A stretch of 54,129 nucleotides of DNA from contig NZ_JFYN01000021.1 in the NCBI RefSeq assembly GCF_000631985.1, positions 1 to 54,129 of the forward strand, read 5' to 3'. Below the pieces are notes generated by a model that was given only the letters and a program-made list of their open reading frames with translations, was not told where the DNA came from and made no database searches. Shown here piece by piece: positions 43,545-52,194 of this stretch. Source of the DNA: Pseudomonas sp. RIT288 (GTDB lineage: Bacteria > Pseudomonadota > Gammaproteobacteria > Pseudomonadales > Pseudomonadaceae). Both the position numbers and the translations under genes were made by a program. Position 1 is the stretch's first letter; each line of letters opens with the position of its first letter.

Positions 43545-45869
43545 ATGACTCGAACTCGATCCCCCCGTACCAAGAAAAAACCAGTCTCCAAGGGCCTTAG
43601 CCCATGGTTGAGCTGGGCCATTAAACTCAGCCTGGTCGGCCTTGTGGTGCTGGCCGGCTTCGCCGTTTACCTCGATGCCGTGGTGCAGGAGAAGTTCTCC
43701 GGCAAGCGCTGGACCATCCCGGCCAAGGTATACGCGCGTCCGCTCGAGCTGTTCGTCGGACAAAAGCTGAGCAAGGACGATTTCCTCACCGAACTCGATG
43801 CCTTGGGCTATCGCCGCGAAGCCGTGAGCAATGGCCCCGGCGCTGCCGCCGTCAGCGGCAATACCGTTGATCTGAATACCCGCGGCTTCCAGTTCTATGA
43901 AGGCCTGGAAAAAGCCCAGCCGGTGCGCGTGCGTTTCTCTGGCGACTATGTGGCCGAGCTCTCGGGGCTCAATGGCGGGAAATTGTCCGTGGTGCGGCTT
44001 GAGCCGCTGATGATCGGCGGCATCTACCCGAAAAACCTTGAAGACCGCATCCTGATCAAGCTTGATCAGGTGCCGCCGTACCTGCTGGAAACCCTGGTAG
44101 CGGTGGAAGACCGCGACTATTACAGCCACTGGGGCGTGTCGCCGAAATCGATTGCCCGGGCCATCTGGGTCAACACCTCTGGCGGCAAGATGACCCAGGG
44201 CGGCAGTACGCTGACCCAGCAGTTGGTGAAGAACTTCTACCTCACCAACGAGCGCAGCCTGAGCCGCAAGCTCACCGAAGCGATGATGGCGATGCTGCTG
44301 GAGCTGCACTACGACAAAAAGGAAATTCTTGAGGCGTACCTCAACGAGGTCTTTGTCGGGCAGGACGGTCAGCGTGCGGTGCACGGCTTCGGTCTGGCCA
44401 GCCAGTTCTTCTTCGGCCAGCCATTGTCCGAGCTGAAGCTGCATCAGGTCGCCTTGCTGGTCGGCATGGTCAAGGGCCCGTCTTATTACAACCCGCGGCG
44501 CAATCCCGAGCGTGCGCTGGAACGCCGCAACCTGGTGCTCGATGTGCTTGAGCAGCAGGGCGTGGCTTCTGCCGAGCAAGTTGCCGCCGCGAAGAAAATG
44601 CCATTGGGTGTAACCACCCGCGGCAAGCTCGCCGACAGCTCGTTCCCGGGCTTTATCGATCTGGTCAAACGCCAGTTGCGCGAAGACTATCGCGACGAAG
44701 ACTTGACCGAAGAAGGCCTGCGGATCTTCACCAGTTTCGATCCGATACTGCAGATGAAGGCCGAAGCATCGGTGAATGACACGTTTAAACGCCTGGCTGG
44801 ACGCAAGGGCTCCGATGACGTGGAAGCGGCGATGGTCGTGACCAATCCGGAAACCGGCGAAGTGCAGGCGATGATCGGTAGCCGTCAGGCCAGTTACGCC
44901 GGTTTCAACCGAGCGCTGGACGCCGTGCGGCCGATCGGCTCACTGGTCAAGCCAGCGGTGTATCTGACCGCACTGGAAAAACCGAGCCATTACACGCTGA
45001 CCAGTTGGCTGTCGGATGATCCGCTGTCGATCAAGGGCGCGGACGGCCAGGTATGGAAGCCGCAGAACTACGACCGTCGCTCCCATGGCACAGTCTTCCT
45101 CTATCAAGGGCTGGCGCATTCGTACAACCTGTCGACCTCCCGCCTGGGTCTGGAAGTCGGTGTGCCGAATGTGCTCAAGACTCTTGCGCGTCTGGGTGTG
45201 ACCCGGGAATTCCCGGCGTTCCCGTCGATGTTGCTCGGGGCTGGCGGCATGACCCCGATCGAAGTGGCGACCATGTATCAGACCCTCGCCAACGGTGGTT
45301 TCAACACGCCGATGCGCGGGATTCGCAGCGTGTTGACTGCCGATGGCGAGCCACTCAAGCGTTATCCGTTCCAGATCGAGCAGCGTTTCGATCCGGCGTC
45401 CATCTACCTGATCCAGAACGCCATGCAGCGGGTAATGCGTGAAGGTACCGGCAGCTCGGTTTACAACGTGCTGCCCAAGACCCTGACGCTGGCCGGCAAG
45501 ACCGGTACCAGTAACGATTCGCGTGACAGCTGGTTCGCCGGTTTCAGTCAGGATCTGCTGGCGGTGGTCTGGCTGGGTCGTGACGACAACGGCAAGACCC
45601 CGTTCACCGGGGCGACCGGTGCATTGCAGGTCTGGACCAGTTTCATGCGCAAGGCCGATCCGCTGCCGCTGGATATGCCTCAGCCGGACAACATCGTGCA
45701 GGCGTGGGTCGATTCGCGTACCGGGCAAGGCTCCGATGCCAACTGTCCGGGGGCGGTGCAGATGCCGTATATTCGCGGCAGCGAACCGCCACCCGGCGCC
45801 GCGTGTGCAAGCGAAACGCCTGCCTCGCCGGAGTCGGTGATGGATTGGGTCAAGGGCTGGATGAATTAA
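43545..45869 (+). CDS. mrcB: Bifunctional penicillin-binding protein 1b
   Basis: Class A PBP that polymerises and cross-links peptidoglycan, 774 residues. The membrane anchor is about 23-44. A UB2H-like region (about 60-145) precedes the glycosyltransferase domain, with catalytic EDRDYYSHWG (E188). The transpeptidase has S466 in SLVK, the SxN motif S526-Y-N528 and K652-T-G. The C-terminal tail carries two cysteines. It opens an operon with a lipoprotein (16 nt later) and a YqcC protein. Confidence 0.97.
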   Translation: MTRTRSPRTKKKPVSKGLSPWLSWAIKLSLVGLVVLAGFAVYLDAVVQEKFSGKRWTIPAKVYARPLELFVGQKLSKDDFLTELDALGYRREAVSNGPGAAAVSGNTVDLNTRGFQFYEGLEKAQPVRVRFSGDYVAELSGLNGGKLSVVRLEPLMIGGIYPKNLEDRILIKLDQVPPYLLETLVAVEDRDYYSHWGVSPKSIARAIWVNTSGGKMTQGGSTLTQQLVKNFYLTNERSLSRKLTEAMMAMLLELHYDKKEILEAYLNEVFVGQDGQRAVHGFGLASQFFFGQPLSELKLHQVALLVGMVKGPSYYNPRRNPERALERRNLVLDVLEQQGVASAEQVAAAKKMPLGVTTRGKLADSSFPGFIDLVKRQLREDYRDEDLTEEGLRIFTSFDPILQMKAEASVNDTFKRLAGRKGSDDVEAAMVVTNPETGEVQAMIGSRQASYAGFNRALDAVRPIGSLVKPAVYLTALEKPSHYTLTSWLSDDPLSIKGADGQVWKPQNYDRRSHGTVFLYQGLAHSYNLSTSRLGLEVGVPNVLKTLARLGVTREFPAFPSMLLGAGGMTPIEVATMYQTLANGGFNTPMRGIRSVLTADGEPLKRYPFQIEQRFDPASIYLIQNAMQRVMREGTGSSVYNVLPKTLTLAGKTGTSNDSRDSWFAGFSQDLLAVVWLGRDDNGKTPFTGATGALQVWTSFMRKADPLPLDMPQPDNIVQAWVDSRTGQGSDANCPGAVQMPYIRGSEPPPGAACASETPASPESVMDWVKGWMN

Positions 45870-45885
45870 GCAAAGAGGGTTTCAA

Positions 45886-46641
45886 GTGAACAAGTGGTTG
45901 ATTCCAGCGGTGACCGCCGTGGCTTTGCTCAGCGGCTGCTCTACCGTACAGCGTGGTTCGATCCCGGTGGTGGATTCCAGCACGACTGTGTCCAACAGCG
46001 AGCGCCTGTCGGCCAACGGTGGTTTCCGCAAGACGACAGTCAAACGCCCGGTTCAGGGCCAGGCGCAATCCCAGGCCATCCCGCAAGGCGATACCGGCGT
46101 GGTGGTGATGGTGCCGGGTGGTGGCGCCACGACATCGGCACCGATCAGCTCCTCGCCGATCGTTCCAGGCCCGGCTTCCGGCGGTATCACCGCAGGGCCG
46201 TACAATCCGTCACCGGTCGAGTCGGCACCGATCAACTCCGGCAGCTACAGCATGCCTTCGACGCCAAGCGGTATTCCTTCGGCCAGCAGTGGCGGTGGTC
46301 TGTCGGCGGACGAGCAACTGGATGGCCCGGTGCTCGCCTTGCTGACCACTGCGCAACAGCAGCAGGCCGGTGGCGACCTCAACGGTGCGTCTTCCAGTCT
46401 GGAGCGCGCTCAACGCGTTGCCCCGCGTGAGCCCCAAGTGCTTTATCGTCTGGCGCAAGTACGCATGGCTCAAGGCGACGCGCCACAGGCGGAGCAGTTC
46501 GCCCGTCGTGCACTGACCATGGCCAACGGTCGTCCGGACTTGCAGGCCAGTCTGTGGGAAATCATTGCTCAGTCCCGTGAGAAACAAGGCGATTCCGCCG
46601 GCGCAGCACTGGCTCGTCAGAAGGCCAAGGTTTCGCTGTGA
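45886..46641 (+). CDS. lpoP: TPR lipoprotein, probable PBP1b activator LpoP
   Basis: A 251-residue outer-membrane lipoprotein. The lipobox LLSGC puts the lipidated cysteine at residue 18. A long disordered Pro/Ser/Gly linker (about 60-145) could span the periplasm. The C-terminal about 100 residues hold TPR-type helices (LNGASSSLERAQRVAPREPQ, QAEQFARRALTMANGRPDLQ). Pseudomonads lack LpoB and use a TPR lipoprotein, LpoP, encoded with PBP1b. Position and architecture fit well; the name rests on this synteny and my memory of the family. Confidence 0.82.
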   Translation: MNKWLIPAVTAVALLSGCSTVQRGSIPVVDSSTTVSNSERLSANGGFRKTTVKRPVQGQAQSQAIPQGDTGVVVMVPGGGATTSAPISSSPIVPGPASGGITAGPYNPSPVESAPINSGSYSMPSTPSGIPSASSGGGLSADEQLDGPVLALLTTAQQQQAGGDLNGASSSLERAQRVAPREPQVLYRLAQVRMAQGDAPQAEQFARRALTMANGRPDLQASLWEIIAQSREKQGDSAGAALARQKAKVSL

Positions 46642-46976
46642 TGGATTCCCGTTTCCCGAAAATCGCCGATCAATTGCTGCTGATCGAGCGCGAACTGCGC
46701 ACGCAGGGTTGGTGGGATGAGATCCCGCCATCGGCCGAAGCCCTGAGCAGTGTCGAACCGTTTTCGGTCGACACGCTGGATTTCGAGCAGTGGCTGCAAT
46801 GGATCTTCCTGCCGCGGATGAAGATGATCCTTGAGCAGGACTTGCCGTTGCCCAATGCCTCGGGCATTCAGGAAATGGCCGAAATGGTCTTCGCCCAGCG
46901 CAATCTGCAGGGCAAGGATCGACAGCTGCAGGTCCTGCTCAAAGAGTTCGACCTGCTGATCACCGCCTCCCGCTAA
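46641..46976 (+). CDS. YqcC-family protein
   Basis: A 111-residue soluble, largely helical protein with an acidic C-terminus. Characteristic text: IADQLLLIERELRTQGWWDE and DFEQWLQWIFLPRMKMIL. Function is unknown. The ATG overlaps the lpoP stop by 1 nt (TGATG), so it belongs to the mrcB operon. The alternative GTG one codon upstream is also possible. Confidence 0.86.
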   Translation: MDSRFPKIADQLLLIERELRTQGWWDEIPPSAEALSSVEPFSVDTLDFEQWLQWIFLPRMKMILEQDLPLPNASGIQEMAEMVFAQRNLQGKDRQLQVLLKEFDLLITASR

Positions 46977-46981
46977 GCCTC

Positions 46982-47022
46982 TGTAGGAGCTGTCGCGGCC
47001 CGAGCCTGCGGCAGCTCCTACA
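46982..47022. repeat. Degenerate REP element, GCTGCCGCAGGC class
   Basis: TGTAGGAGCTGTCGC and GCGGCAGCTCCTACA form a short hairpin between the convergent yqcC and DUF4124 genes. It may double as a terminator. Confidence 0.78.
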
Positions 47023-47027
47023 GGTGT

Positions 47028-47444
47028 CTATTCGCAGTTCTGCGCGATCTGCTTCCGCGCTTCGATAATGCGCTCTTGCCGTTGTGCATCGTCGAGCCGC
47101 CTCAGTTCTCCCTCCACTTCCTCCCGCAAACGCGGATTGTTCTGCAATTGCGCCAGGTTCGTCCGCGCCTGTTCGCAAAACGCCTTGAGCTGCGCCTGCT
47201 GCTCGGTTACCTGTTTCTTCACCTTGTCGTCGATGGCTTTCTGATCGCCCAGCGCACCGCTGCCAGGCATGGCGGCAGGTTTCGGTGGGGGTGAGGAGGG
47301 CGTCTGCACGGTCGTCGCCGGCAGACCTTGCGGTGGCTGCGCATCGAAGTGAGTGACGCCTTGGGCATCGACCCATTTGTAGATCTGACCGGCCATGCAC
47401 CATGGGCTGAGGCCGATCAGCAGAGTTAACAGAAGCGTTCGCAT
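47028..47444 (-). CDS. DUF4124 domain-containing exported protein
   Basis: A 138-residue secreted protein with a signal peptide (cleavage near MAG, residue 19). A DUF4124 domain follows (QIYKWVDAQGVTHFDAQPPQ), then a Pro-rich linker and a charged C-terminal coiled coil (residues about 75-130). Two cysteines near the C-terminus (AFCEQ, QNCE). Function unknown. Confidence 0.85.
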   Translation of the reverse strand: MRTLLLTLLIGLSPWCMAGQIYKWVDAQGVTHFDAQPPQGLPATTVQTPSSPPPKPAAMPGSGALGDQKAIDDKVKKQVTEQQAQLKAFCEQARTNLAQLQNNPRLREEVEGELRRLDDAQRQERIIEARKQIAQNCE

Positions 47445-47843
47445 GCTGATTCCTTGGCAAAATTGCGCAATTGACGCTAACAGAGTAGCTGTTTTCAGGT
47501 TTTTTCTTGCGTTCTCATGTGCTTACCCACAATTAAGCACATTGACGGCTTGACTTGGAGAGGGCGAAACAGAAGAATCCAAAGTCCGCTGTAGAGGGAC
47601 TGCCAGAAGCAGACCCACTCGGTAGATCATGAGGCGCATATCCGCGTCGACCTGTTACACCCGCAACGCGTTACCTCGCGCTGGGTGGGAAAGGCCCGCA
47701 ACACTTGGGACGATCCCAATACTTGCTCAGTCAGTGCTGACGTAGTCGGCGACCACCGTCGCTCATGCTCTGCCGAGAAGTAAACCTATTAAGACCCGCC
47801 CCTTTTGTGTGGACGGTATTCTGGCGTTTTAGAGGTGAACAAC
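47445..47843 (+). promoter_or_regulatory. ilvI upstream region with inverted repeat and probable structured leader
   Basis: About 400 nt without a supported gene. A perfect 9-bp inverted repeat, ATGTGCTTA-N8-TAAGCACAT (47517-47542), sits beside two TTGAC elements (about 47542 and 47552); the second has a poor -10 (AAGAAT) 17 nt further. The transcribed leader that follows would be about 240 nt. It contains hairpins such as TTGGGA-CGA-TCCCAA (near 47704) and no T run. A short open frame from 47629 (38 codons) is not markedly rich in Ile, Leu or Val. Confidence 0.45.
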
Positions 47844-49568
47844 GTGGAGCTTTTATCTGGCGGTGAGATGCTCGTCCGCTTCTTGCGTGACGAAGGCGTC
47901 AAATATATCTACGGGTACCCGGGTGGTGCTCTCCTTCATGTTTACGATGCCCTGTTCAAAGAACCGGAAGTGACCCACATCCTGGTTCGTCATGAACAAG
48001 CGGCTACCCATATGGCTGACGGCTACGCCCGTGCCACCGGTAAAGCCGGCGTGGTATTGGTAACTTCCGGTCCTGGCGCCACAAACGCCATCACCGGTAT
48101 CGCCACCGCCTATATGGATTCGATTCCAATGGTGATCATTTCCGGTCAGGTGCCAAGCACCATGGTCGGCACCGACGCGTTCCAGGAAACCGACATGATC
48201 GGTATCTCCCGGCCGATCGTGAAGCACAGCTTCATGATCAAGCACGCTTCGGAAATCCCGGAAGTCATGAAGAAGGCTTTCTACCTGGCGCAATCCGGTC
48301 GTCCGGGCCCGGTCGTGGTCGATATCCCGAAAGACATGACCAACCCGGCCGAGAAGTTCGAATACGTCTTCCCGAAAAAAGCCAAGCTGCGTTCCTACAG
48401 CCCGGCCGTTCGCGGCCACTCCGGGCAAATCCGCAAGGCGGCAGAAATGCTCCTCGCGGCCAAGCGTCCTGTGCTCTATTCCGGTGGCGGCGTGATCCTC
48501 GGCAACGGTTCCGCACCGCTGACCGAACTGGCGAAAATGCTCAACCTGCCAGTGACCAACACCTTGATGGGCCTGGGCGGTTTCCCTGGCACTGATCGGC
48601 AGTTCATCGGCATGCTCGGCATGCACGGCAGCTACACCGCCAACCTGGCGATGCACCATGCCGATGTGATCCTGGCTGTCGGCGCGCGTTTCGATGACCG
48701 TGTGATCAACGGCGCGGCGAAGTTCTGCCCGAACGCCAAGATCATCCACATCGACATCGATCCGGCTTCGATCTCCAAGACCATCAAGGCCGACGTGCCA
48801 ATCGTTGGCCCGGTGGAGAGCGTCCTGACCGAAATGGTCGCGATCCTCAAGGAAATCGGCGAGACCCCGAACAAGGAGTCCGTCGCCAGCTGGTGGAAGC
48901 AAGTCGATGAATGGCGCGGTGATCGCGGCCTTTTCCCTTATGAAAAGGGCGACGGCAGCCTGATCAAGCCGCAGACCGTGATCGAGACCCTGTGCGAAGT
49001 GACCAAGGGCGATGCCTTCATCACTTCCGACGTGGGCCAGCACCAGATGTTCGCTGCGCAGTACTACAAGTTCAACAAGCCGAACCGCTGGATCAACTCC
49101 GGTGGTCTGGGCACCATGGGCTTCGGTTTCCCGGCGGCCATGGGCATCAAGTTGAGCTTCCCGGATGACGACGTTGCCTGCGTCACGGGCGAAGGCAGCA
49201 TCCAGATGAACATCCAGGAACTGTCGACCTGCCTGCAATACGGTTTGCCGGTGAAAATCGTCATCCTGAACAACGGCGTTCTGGGGATGGTTCGTCAGTG
49301 GCAGGACATGAGCTACGGCAGCCGTCACTCGCACTCTTATATGGAGTCGCTGCCTGACTTCGTCAAACTGGCTGAAGCCTACGGTCACGTCGGCGTGCGC
49401 ATCACCGATTCGAAAGATTTGAAGTCGAAGATGGAAGAAGCGTTCGCCATGAAGGACCGTCTGGTGGTGATCGATATTTCGGTCGATACCAGCGAGCACG
49501 TCTATCCGATGCAGATCAAAGACGGCTCCATGCGCGATATGTGGCTGAGCAAGACGGAGCGTACTTAA
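47844..49568 (+). CDS. ilvI: Acetolactate synthase large subunit
   Basis: A 574-residue TPP enzyme that condenses two pyruvates, or pyruvate with 2-ketobutyrate, for valine, leucine and isoleucine. It starts at GTG 47844, preceded by AGAGGTG. The catalytic glutamate is in RHEQAATHMADGYARATGK. The FAD and herbicide-site region GTDAFQETDMIG is intact. The TPP-metal motif reads GEGS-IQMN...LNN where most members have GDGS. The longer frame upstream (MCGRYSG...) lacks family residues. Confidence 0.95.
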   Translation: MELLSGGEMLVRFLRDEGVKYIYGYPGGALLHVYDALFKEPEVTHILVRHEQAATHMADGYARATGKAGVVLVTSGPGATNAITGIATAYMDSIPMVIISGQVPSTMVGTDAFQETDMIGISRPIVKHSFMIKHASEIPEVMKKAFYLAQSGRPGPVVVDIPKDMTNPAEKFEYVFPKKAKLRSYSPAVRGHSGQIRKAAEMLLAAKRPVLYSGGGVILGNGSAPLTELAKMLNLPVTNTLMGLGGFPGTDRQFIGMLGMHGSYTANLAMHHADVILAVGARFDDRVINGAAKFCPNAKIIHIDIDPASISKTIKADVPIVGPVESVLTEMVAILKEIGETPNKESVASWWKQVDEWRGDRGLFPYEKGDGSLIKPQTVIETLCEVTKGDAFITSDVGQHQMFAAQYYKFNKPNRWINSGGLGTMGFGFPAAMGIKLSFPDDDVACVTGEGSIQMNIQELSTCLQYGLPVKIVILNNGVLGMVRQWQDMSYGSRHSHSYMESLPDFVKLAEAYGHVGVRITDSKDLKSKMEEAFAMKDRLVVIDISVDTSEHVYPMQIKDGSMRDMWLSKTERT

Positions 49569-49570
49569 TC

Positions 49571-50062
49571 ATGCGGCACATTATTTCCCTGCTTCTGGAA
49601 AACGAACCCGGCGCTTTGTCTCGCGTAGTCGGCCTGTTCTCGCAGCGCAACTACAACATTGAAAGCCTGACGGTGGCGCCAACCGAAGACCCGACGCTGT
49701 CGCGTCTGACGCTGACCACCGTTGGCCACGATGAAATCATCGAGCAGATCACCAAAAACCTGAACAAGCTGATCGAAGTGGTCAAGCTGGTGGACCTGTC
49801 GGAAAGCGCTCACATCGAGCGCGAGCTGATGCTGGTCAAGGTCAAGGCCACTGGCGCCCAGCGCGCCGAGATCAAACGCACCACCGATATTTACCGTGGA
49901 CAGATCGTCGACGTCAGCGCCAGCGTGTATACCGTTCAATTGACCGGTACCAGCGACAAGCTCGACAGCTTCATTCAGTCCATCGGCACCGCATCGATTC
50001 TGGAAACCGTCCGTAGCGGCGTGACCGGCATTGCCCGCGGCGACAAAGTACTCAGCATCTAA
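49571..50062 (+). CDS. ilvH: Acetolactate synthase small (regulatory) subunit
   Basis: A 163-residue regulatory partner giving valine feedback inhibition. The N-terminal ACT domain (IISLLLENEPGALSRVVGLF) and the C-terminal domain (DIYRGQIVDVSASVYTVQLT) are complete. It starts 3 nt after the ilvI stop codon. Confidence 0.95.
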   Translation: MRHIISLLLENEPGALSRVVGLFSQRNYNIESLTVAPTEDPTLSRLTLTTVGHDEIIEQITKNLNKLIEVVKLVDLSESAHIERELMLVKVKATGAQRAEIKRTTDIYRGQIVDVSASVYTVQLTGTSDKLDSFIQSIGTASILETVRSGVTGIARGDKVLSI

Positions 50063-50110
50063 ACCAAATTAGCGAATGGCCTGAACGGCCTAGATATATA
50101 GGGGAAATTC

Positions 50111-51127
50111 ATGAAAGTTTTCTACGATAAAGACTGCGACCTGTCGATCATCCAGGGCAAGAAAGTTGCCATCATCGGTTACGGTTCCCAGGGCCACGCC
50201 CAGGCGTGCAACCTGAAAGATTCCGGTGTCGACGTTACCGTCGGTCTGCGTAAAGGTTCGGCTACCGTTGCCAAAGCCGAAGCCCACGGCCTGAAAGTGA
50301 CCGACGTGGCCGCCGCTGTTGCCGGCGCCGACCTGGTCATGATCCTGACCCCGGACGAATTCCAGTCCCAGCTGTACAAGAACGAAATCGAGCCGAACAT
50401 CAAGAAAGGCGCCACCCTGGCCTTCTCCCACGGTTTCGCGATCCACTACAACCAGGTTGTTCCGCGTGCCGACCTCGACGTGATCATGATCGCGCCGAAA
50501 GCCCCGGGCCACACCGTACGTTCCGAGTTCGTGAAGGGCGGTGGTATCCCTGACCTGATCGCGATCTACCAGGACGCCTCGGGCAACGCAAAAAACGTTG
50601 CGCTGTCCTACGCAGCTGGCGTGGGTGGCGGTCGTACCGGCATCATCGAAACCACCTTCAAGGACGAGACCGAAACCGACCTGTTCGGCGAACAAGCCGT
50701 ACTGTGCGGCGGTACCGTTGAGCTGGTGAAAGCCGGTTTCGAAACCCTGGTTGAAGCTGGCTACGCGCCGGAAATGGCCTACTTCGAGTGCCTGCACGAA
50801 CTGAAGCTGATCGTTGACCTCATGTACGAAGGCGGTATCGCCAACATGAACTACTCGATCTCCAACAACGCTGAATACGGCGAGTACGTGACCGGTCCGG
50901 AAGTGATCAACGCCGAATCCCGTCAGGCCATGCGCAATGCCCTGAAACGTATTCAGGACGGCGAATACGCCAAAATGTTCATCAGCGAAGGCGCTACCGG
51001 CTACCCTTCGATGACCGCCAAGCGTCGTAACAACGCCGCTCACGGTATCGAAATCATCGGCGAGCAACTGCGCTCCATGATGCCGTGGATCGGTGCCAAC
51101 AAGATCGTCGACAAAGCCAAAAACTAA
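50111..51127 (+). CDS. ilvC: Ketol-acid reductoisomerase (NADP+)
   Basis: Second step of branched-chain amino acid synthesis: isomerisation and NADPH reduction of acetolactate, 338 residues, short (class I) form. The nucleotide motif GYGSQGHAQACNLKDSGVDV is at residues 24-43. The metal-binding glutamates and aspartate lie in ETDLFGEQAVLCGG and YFECLHELKLIVDL. It completes ilvI-ilvH-ilvC. Confidence 0.97.
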   Translation: MKVFYDKDCDLSIIQGKKVAIIGYGSQGHAQACNLKDSGVDVTVGLRKGSATVAKAEAHGLKVTDVAAAVAGADLVMILTPDEFQSQLYKNEIEPNIKKGATLAFSHGFAIHYNQVVPRADLDVIMIAPKAPGHTVRSEFVKGGGIPDLIAIYQDASGNAKNVALSYAAGVGGGRTGIIETTFKDETETDLFGEQAVLCGGTVELVKAGFETLVEAGYAPEMAYFECLHELKLIVDLMYEGGIANMNYSISNNAEYGEYVTGPEVINAESRQAMRNALKRIQDGEYAKMFISEGATGYPSMTAKRRNNAAHGIEIIGEQLRSMMPWIGANKIVDKAKN

Positions 51128-51143
51128 GTCGTCATTCTTGTAC

Positions 51144-51173
51144 GAAAAACGCGGCCTCGGCCGCGTTTTTTCG
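51144..51173. terminator. Terminator of the ilv genes
   Basis: AAAACGCGGCC and GGCCGCGTTTTTT flank a 2-3 nt loop, 18 nt after the ilvC stop codon. Strong intrinsic terminator. Confidence 0.92.
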
Positions 51174-51273
51174 TTTGAAACCGATGGTTCTGGTATAAAG
51201 CTGCATCGTTTGTGGCCGAACCGTCGTCACAGGCACCTGTCGAATTTTTCCAAACCGTTGCAAGGTAATGTCC

Positions 51274-52131
51274 ATGAGCGAACGTCCCGAAGAGCCGAAC
51301 CAGGCTTCTGACGCCGAAAGCCTGCTGCCCATCGATGAACACGTCGAGGAAGGGCACGACGCAGAAGGTCGTAAAGTCCGGCATCGTGGTATCTATCTGC
51401 TGCCGAACCTGTTCACCACTGCGAACCTGTTCGCAGGGTTTTATTCCATCATCAACTCGATGAGTGCCCAGGCTGCGTTGAGCGCCGGTGACTCTGCGAA
51501 TGCGAGCAAGTATTTCGCCTTTGCCGCGATCGCGATTTTTGTGGCCATGGTGCTCGATGGTCTTGATGGTCGCGTAGCGCGCATGACCAATACGCAAAGT
51601 GCCTTCGGCGCCGAGTATGACTCGCTGTCGGACATGGTCGCTTTCGGTGTCGCACCGGCGCTACTGGCCTTTGGCTGGGCGTTGGGTGACATGGGCAAGG
51701 TCGGCTGGATGGTTGCCTTCATCTATGTAGCTGGCGCGGCGTTGCGTCTGGCGCGTTTCAATACTCAGGTCGGTACGGCTGACAAACGCTACTTCATCGG
51801 TCTGGCCAGCCCGGCAGCTGCCGGTGTGGTCGCGGGGATCGTCTGGGCGTTCAGCGATTACGGTATTCAGGGTTCGAAGATGTCGTTCCTGGTCGCCTTG
51901 ATGGTCGCGGCTGCCGGCATGCTGATGGTCAGCAACATCAAGTACAACAGCTTCAAGGAGCTGGATCTGAAGGGGCGCGTACCTTTCGTGGCGATCCTCG
52001 CCGTAGTTCTGGTGTTCGCCGTGGTCTTCAGTGATCCACCACGGATTCTGCTGCTGGTGTTCCTCGCCTACGCGGCTTCCGGCCCTGTGCAATACCTGTT
52101 GCATCTTCGTCGGCACAAAAACGCCGAGTGA
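51274..52131 (+). CDS. pssA: CDP-diacylglycerol-serine O-phosphatidyltransferase
   Basis: Makes phosphatidylserine, precursor of phosphatidylethanolamine, 285 residues in the inner membrane. The CDP-alcohol phosphotransferase motif DG-x2-AR-x8-G-x3-D-x3-D is seen in DGRVARMTNTQSAFGAEYDS and following LSD. Seven to eight membrane segments follow. The ATG at 51274 is 8 nt after AAGG; the ATG at 51268 is too close to the site. Confidence 0.94.
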   Translation: MSERPEEPNQASDAESLLPIDEHVEEGHDAEGRKVRHRGIYLLPNLFTTANLFAGFYSIINSMSAQAALSAGDSANASKYFAFAAIAIFVAMVLDGLDGRVARMTNTQSAFGAEYDSLSDMVAFGVAPALLAFGWALGDMGKVGWMVAFIYVAGAALRLARFNTQVGTADKRYFIGLASPAAAGVVAGIVWAFSDYGIQGSKMSFLVALMVAAAGMLMVSNIKYNSFKELDLKGRVPFVAILAVVLVFAVVFSDPPRILLLVFLAYAASGPVQYLLHLRRHKNAE

Positions 52132-52194
52132 TGTAATTTCCCGCATACTCCGCAGTCTATGGGTGCATCTGTCCTCCAAAGCTGCGGAGTTGCC

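Noticed and set aside
47629..47745. 38-codon frame in the ilvI leader as an attenuator peptide
   Set aside because: Not enriched in Ile/Leu/Val codons and lacks a good ribosome-binding site or a terminator after it.
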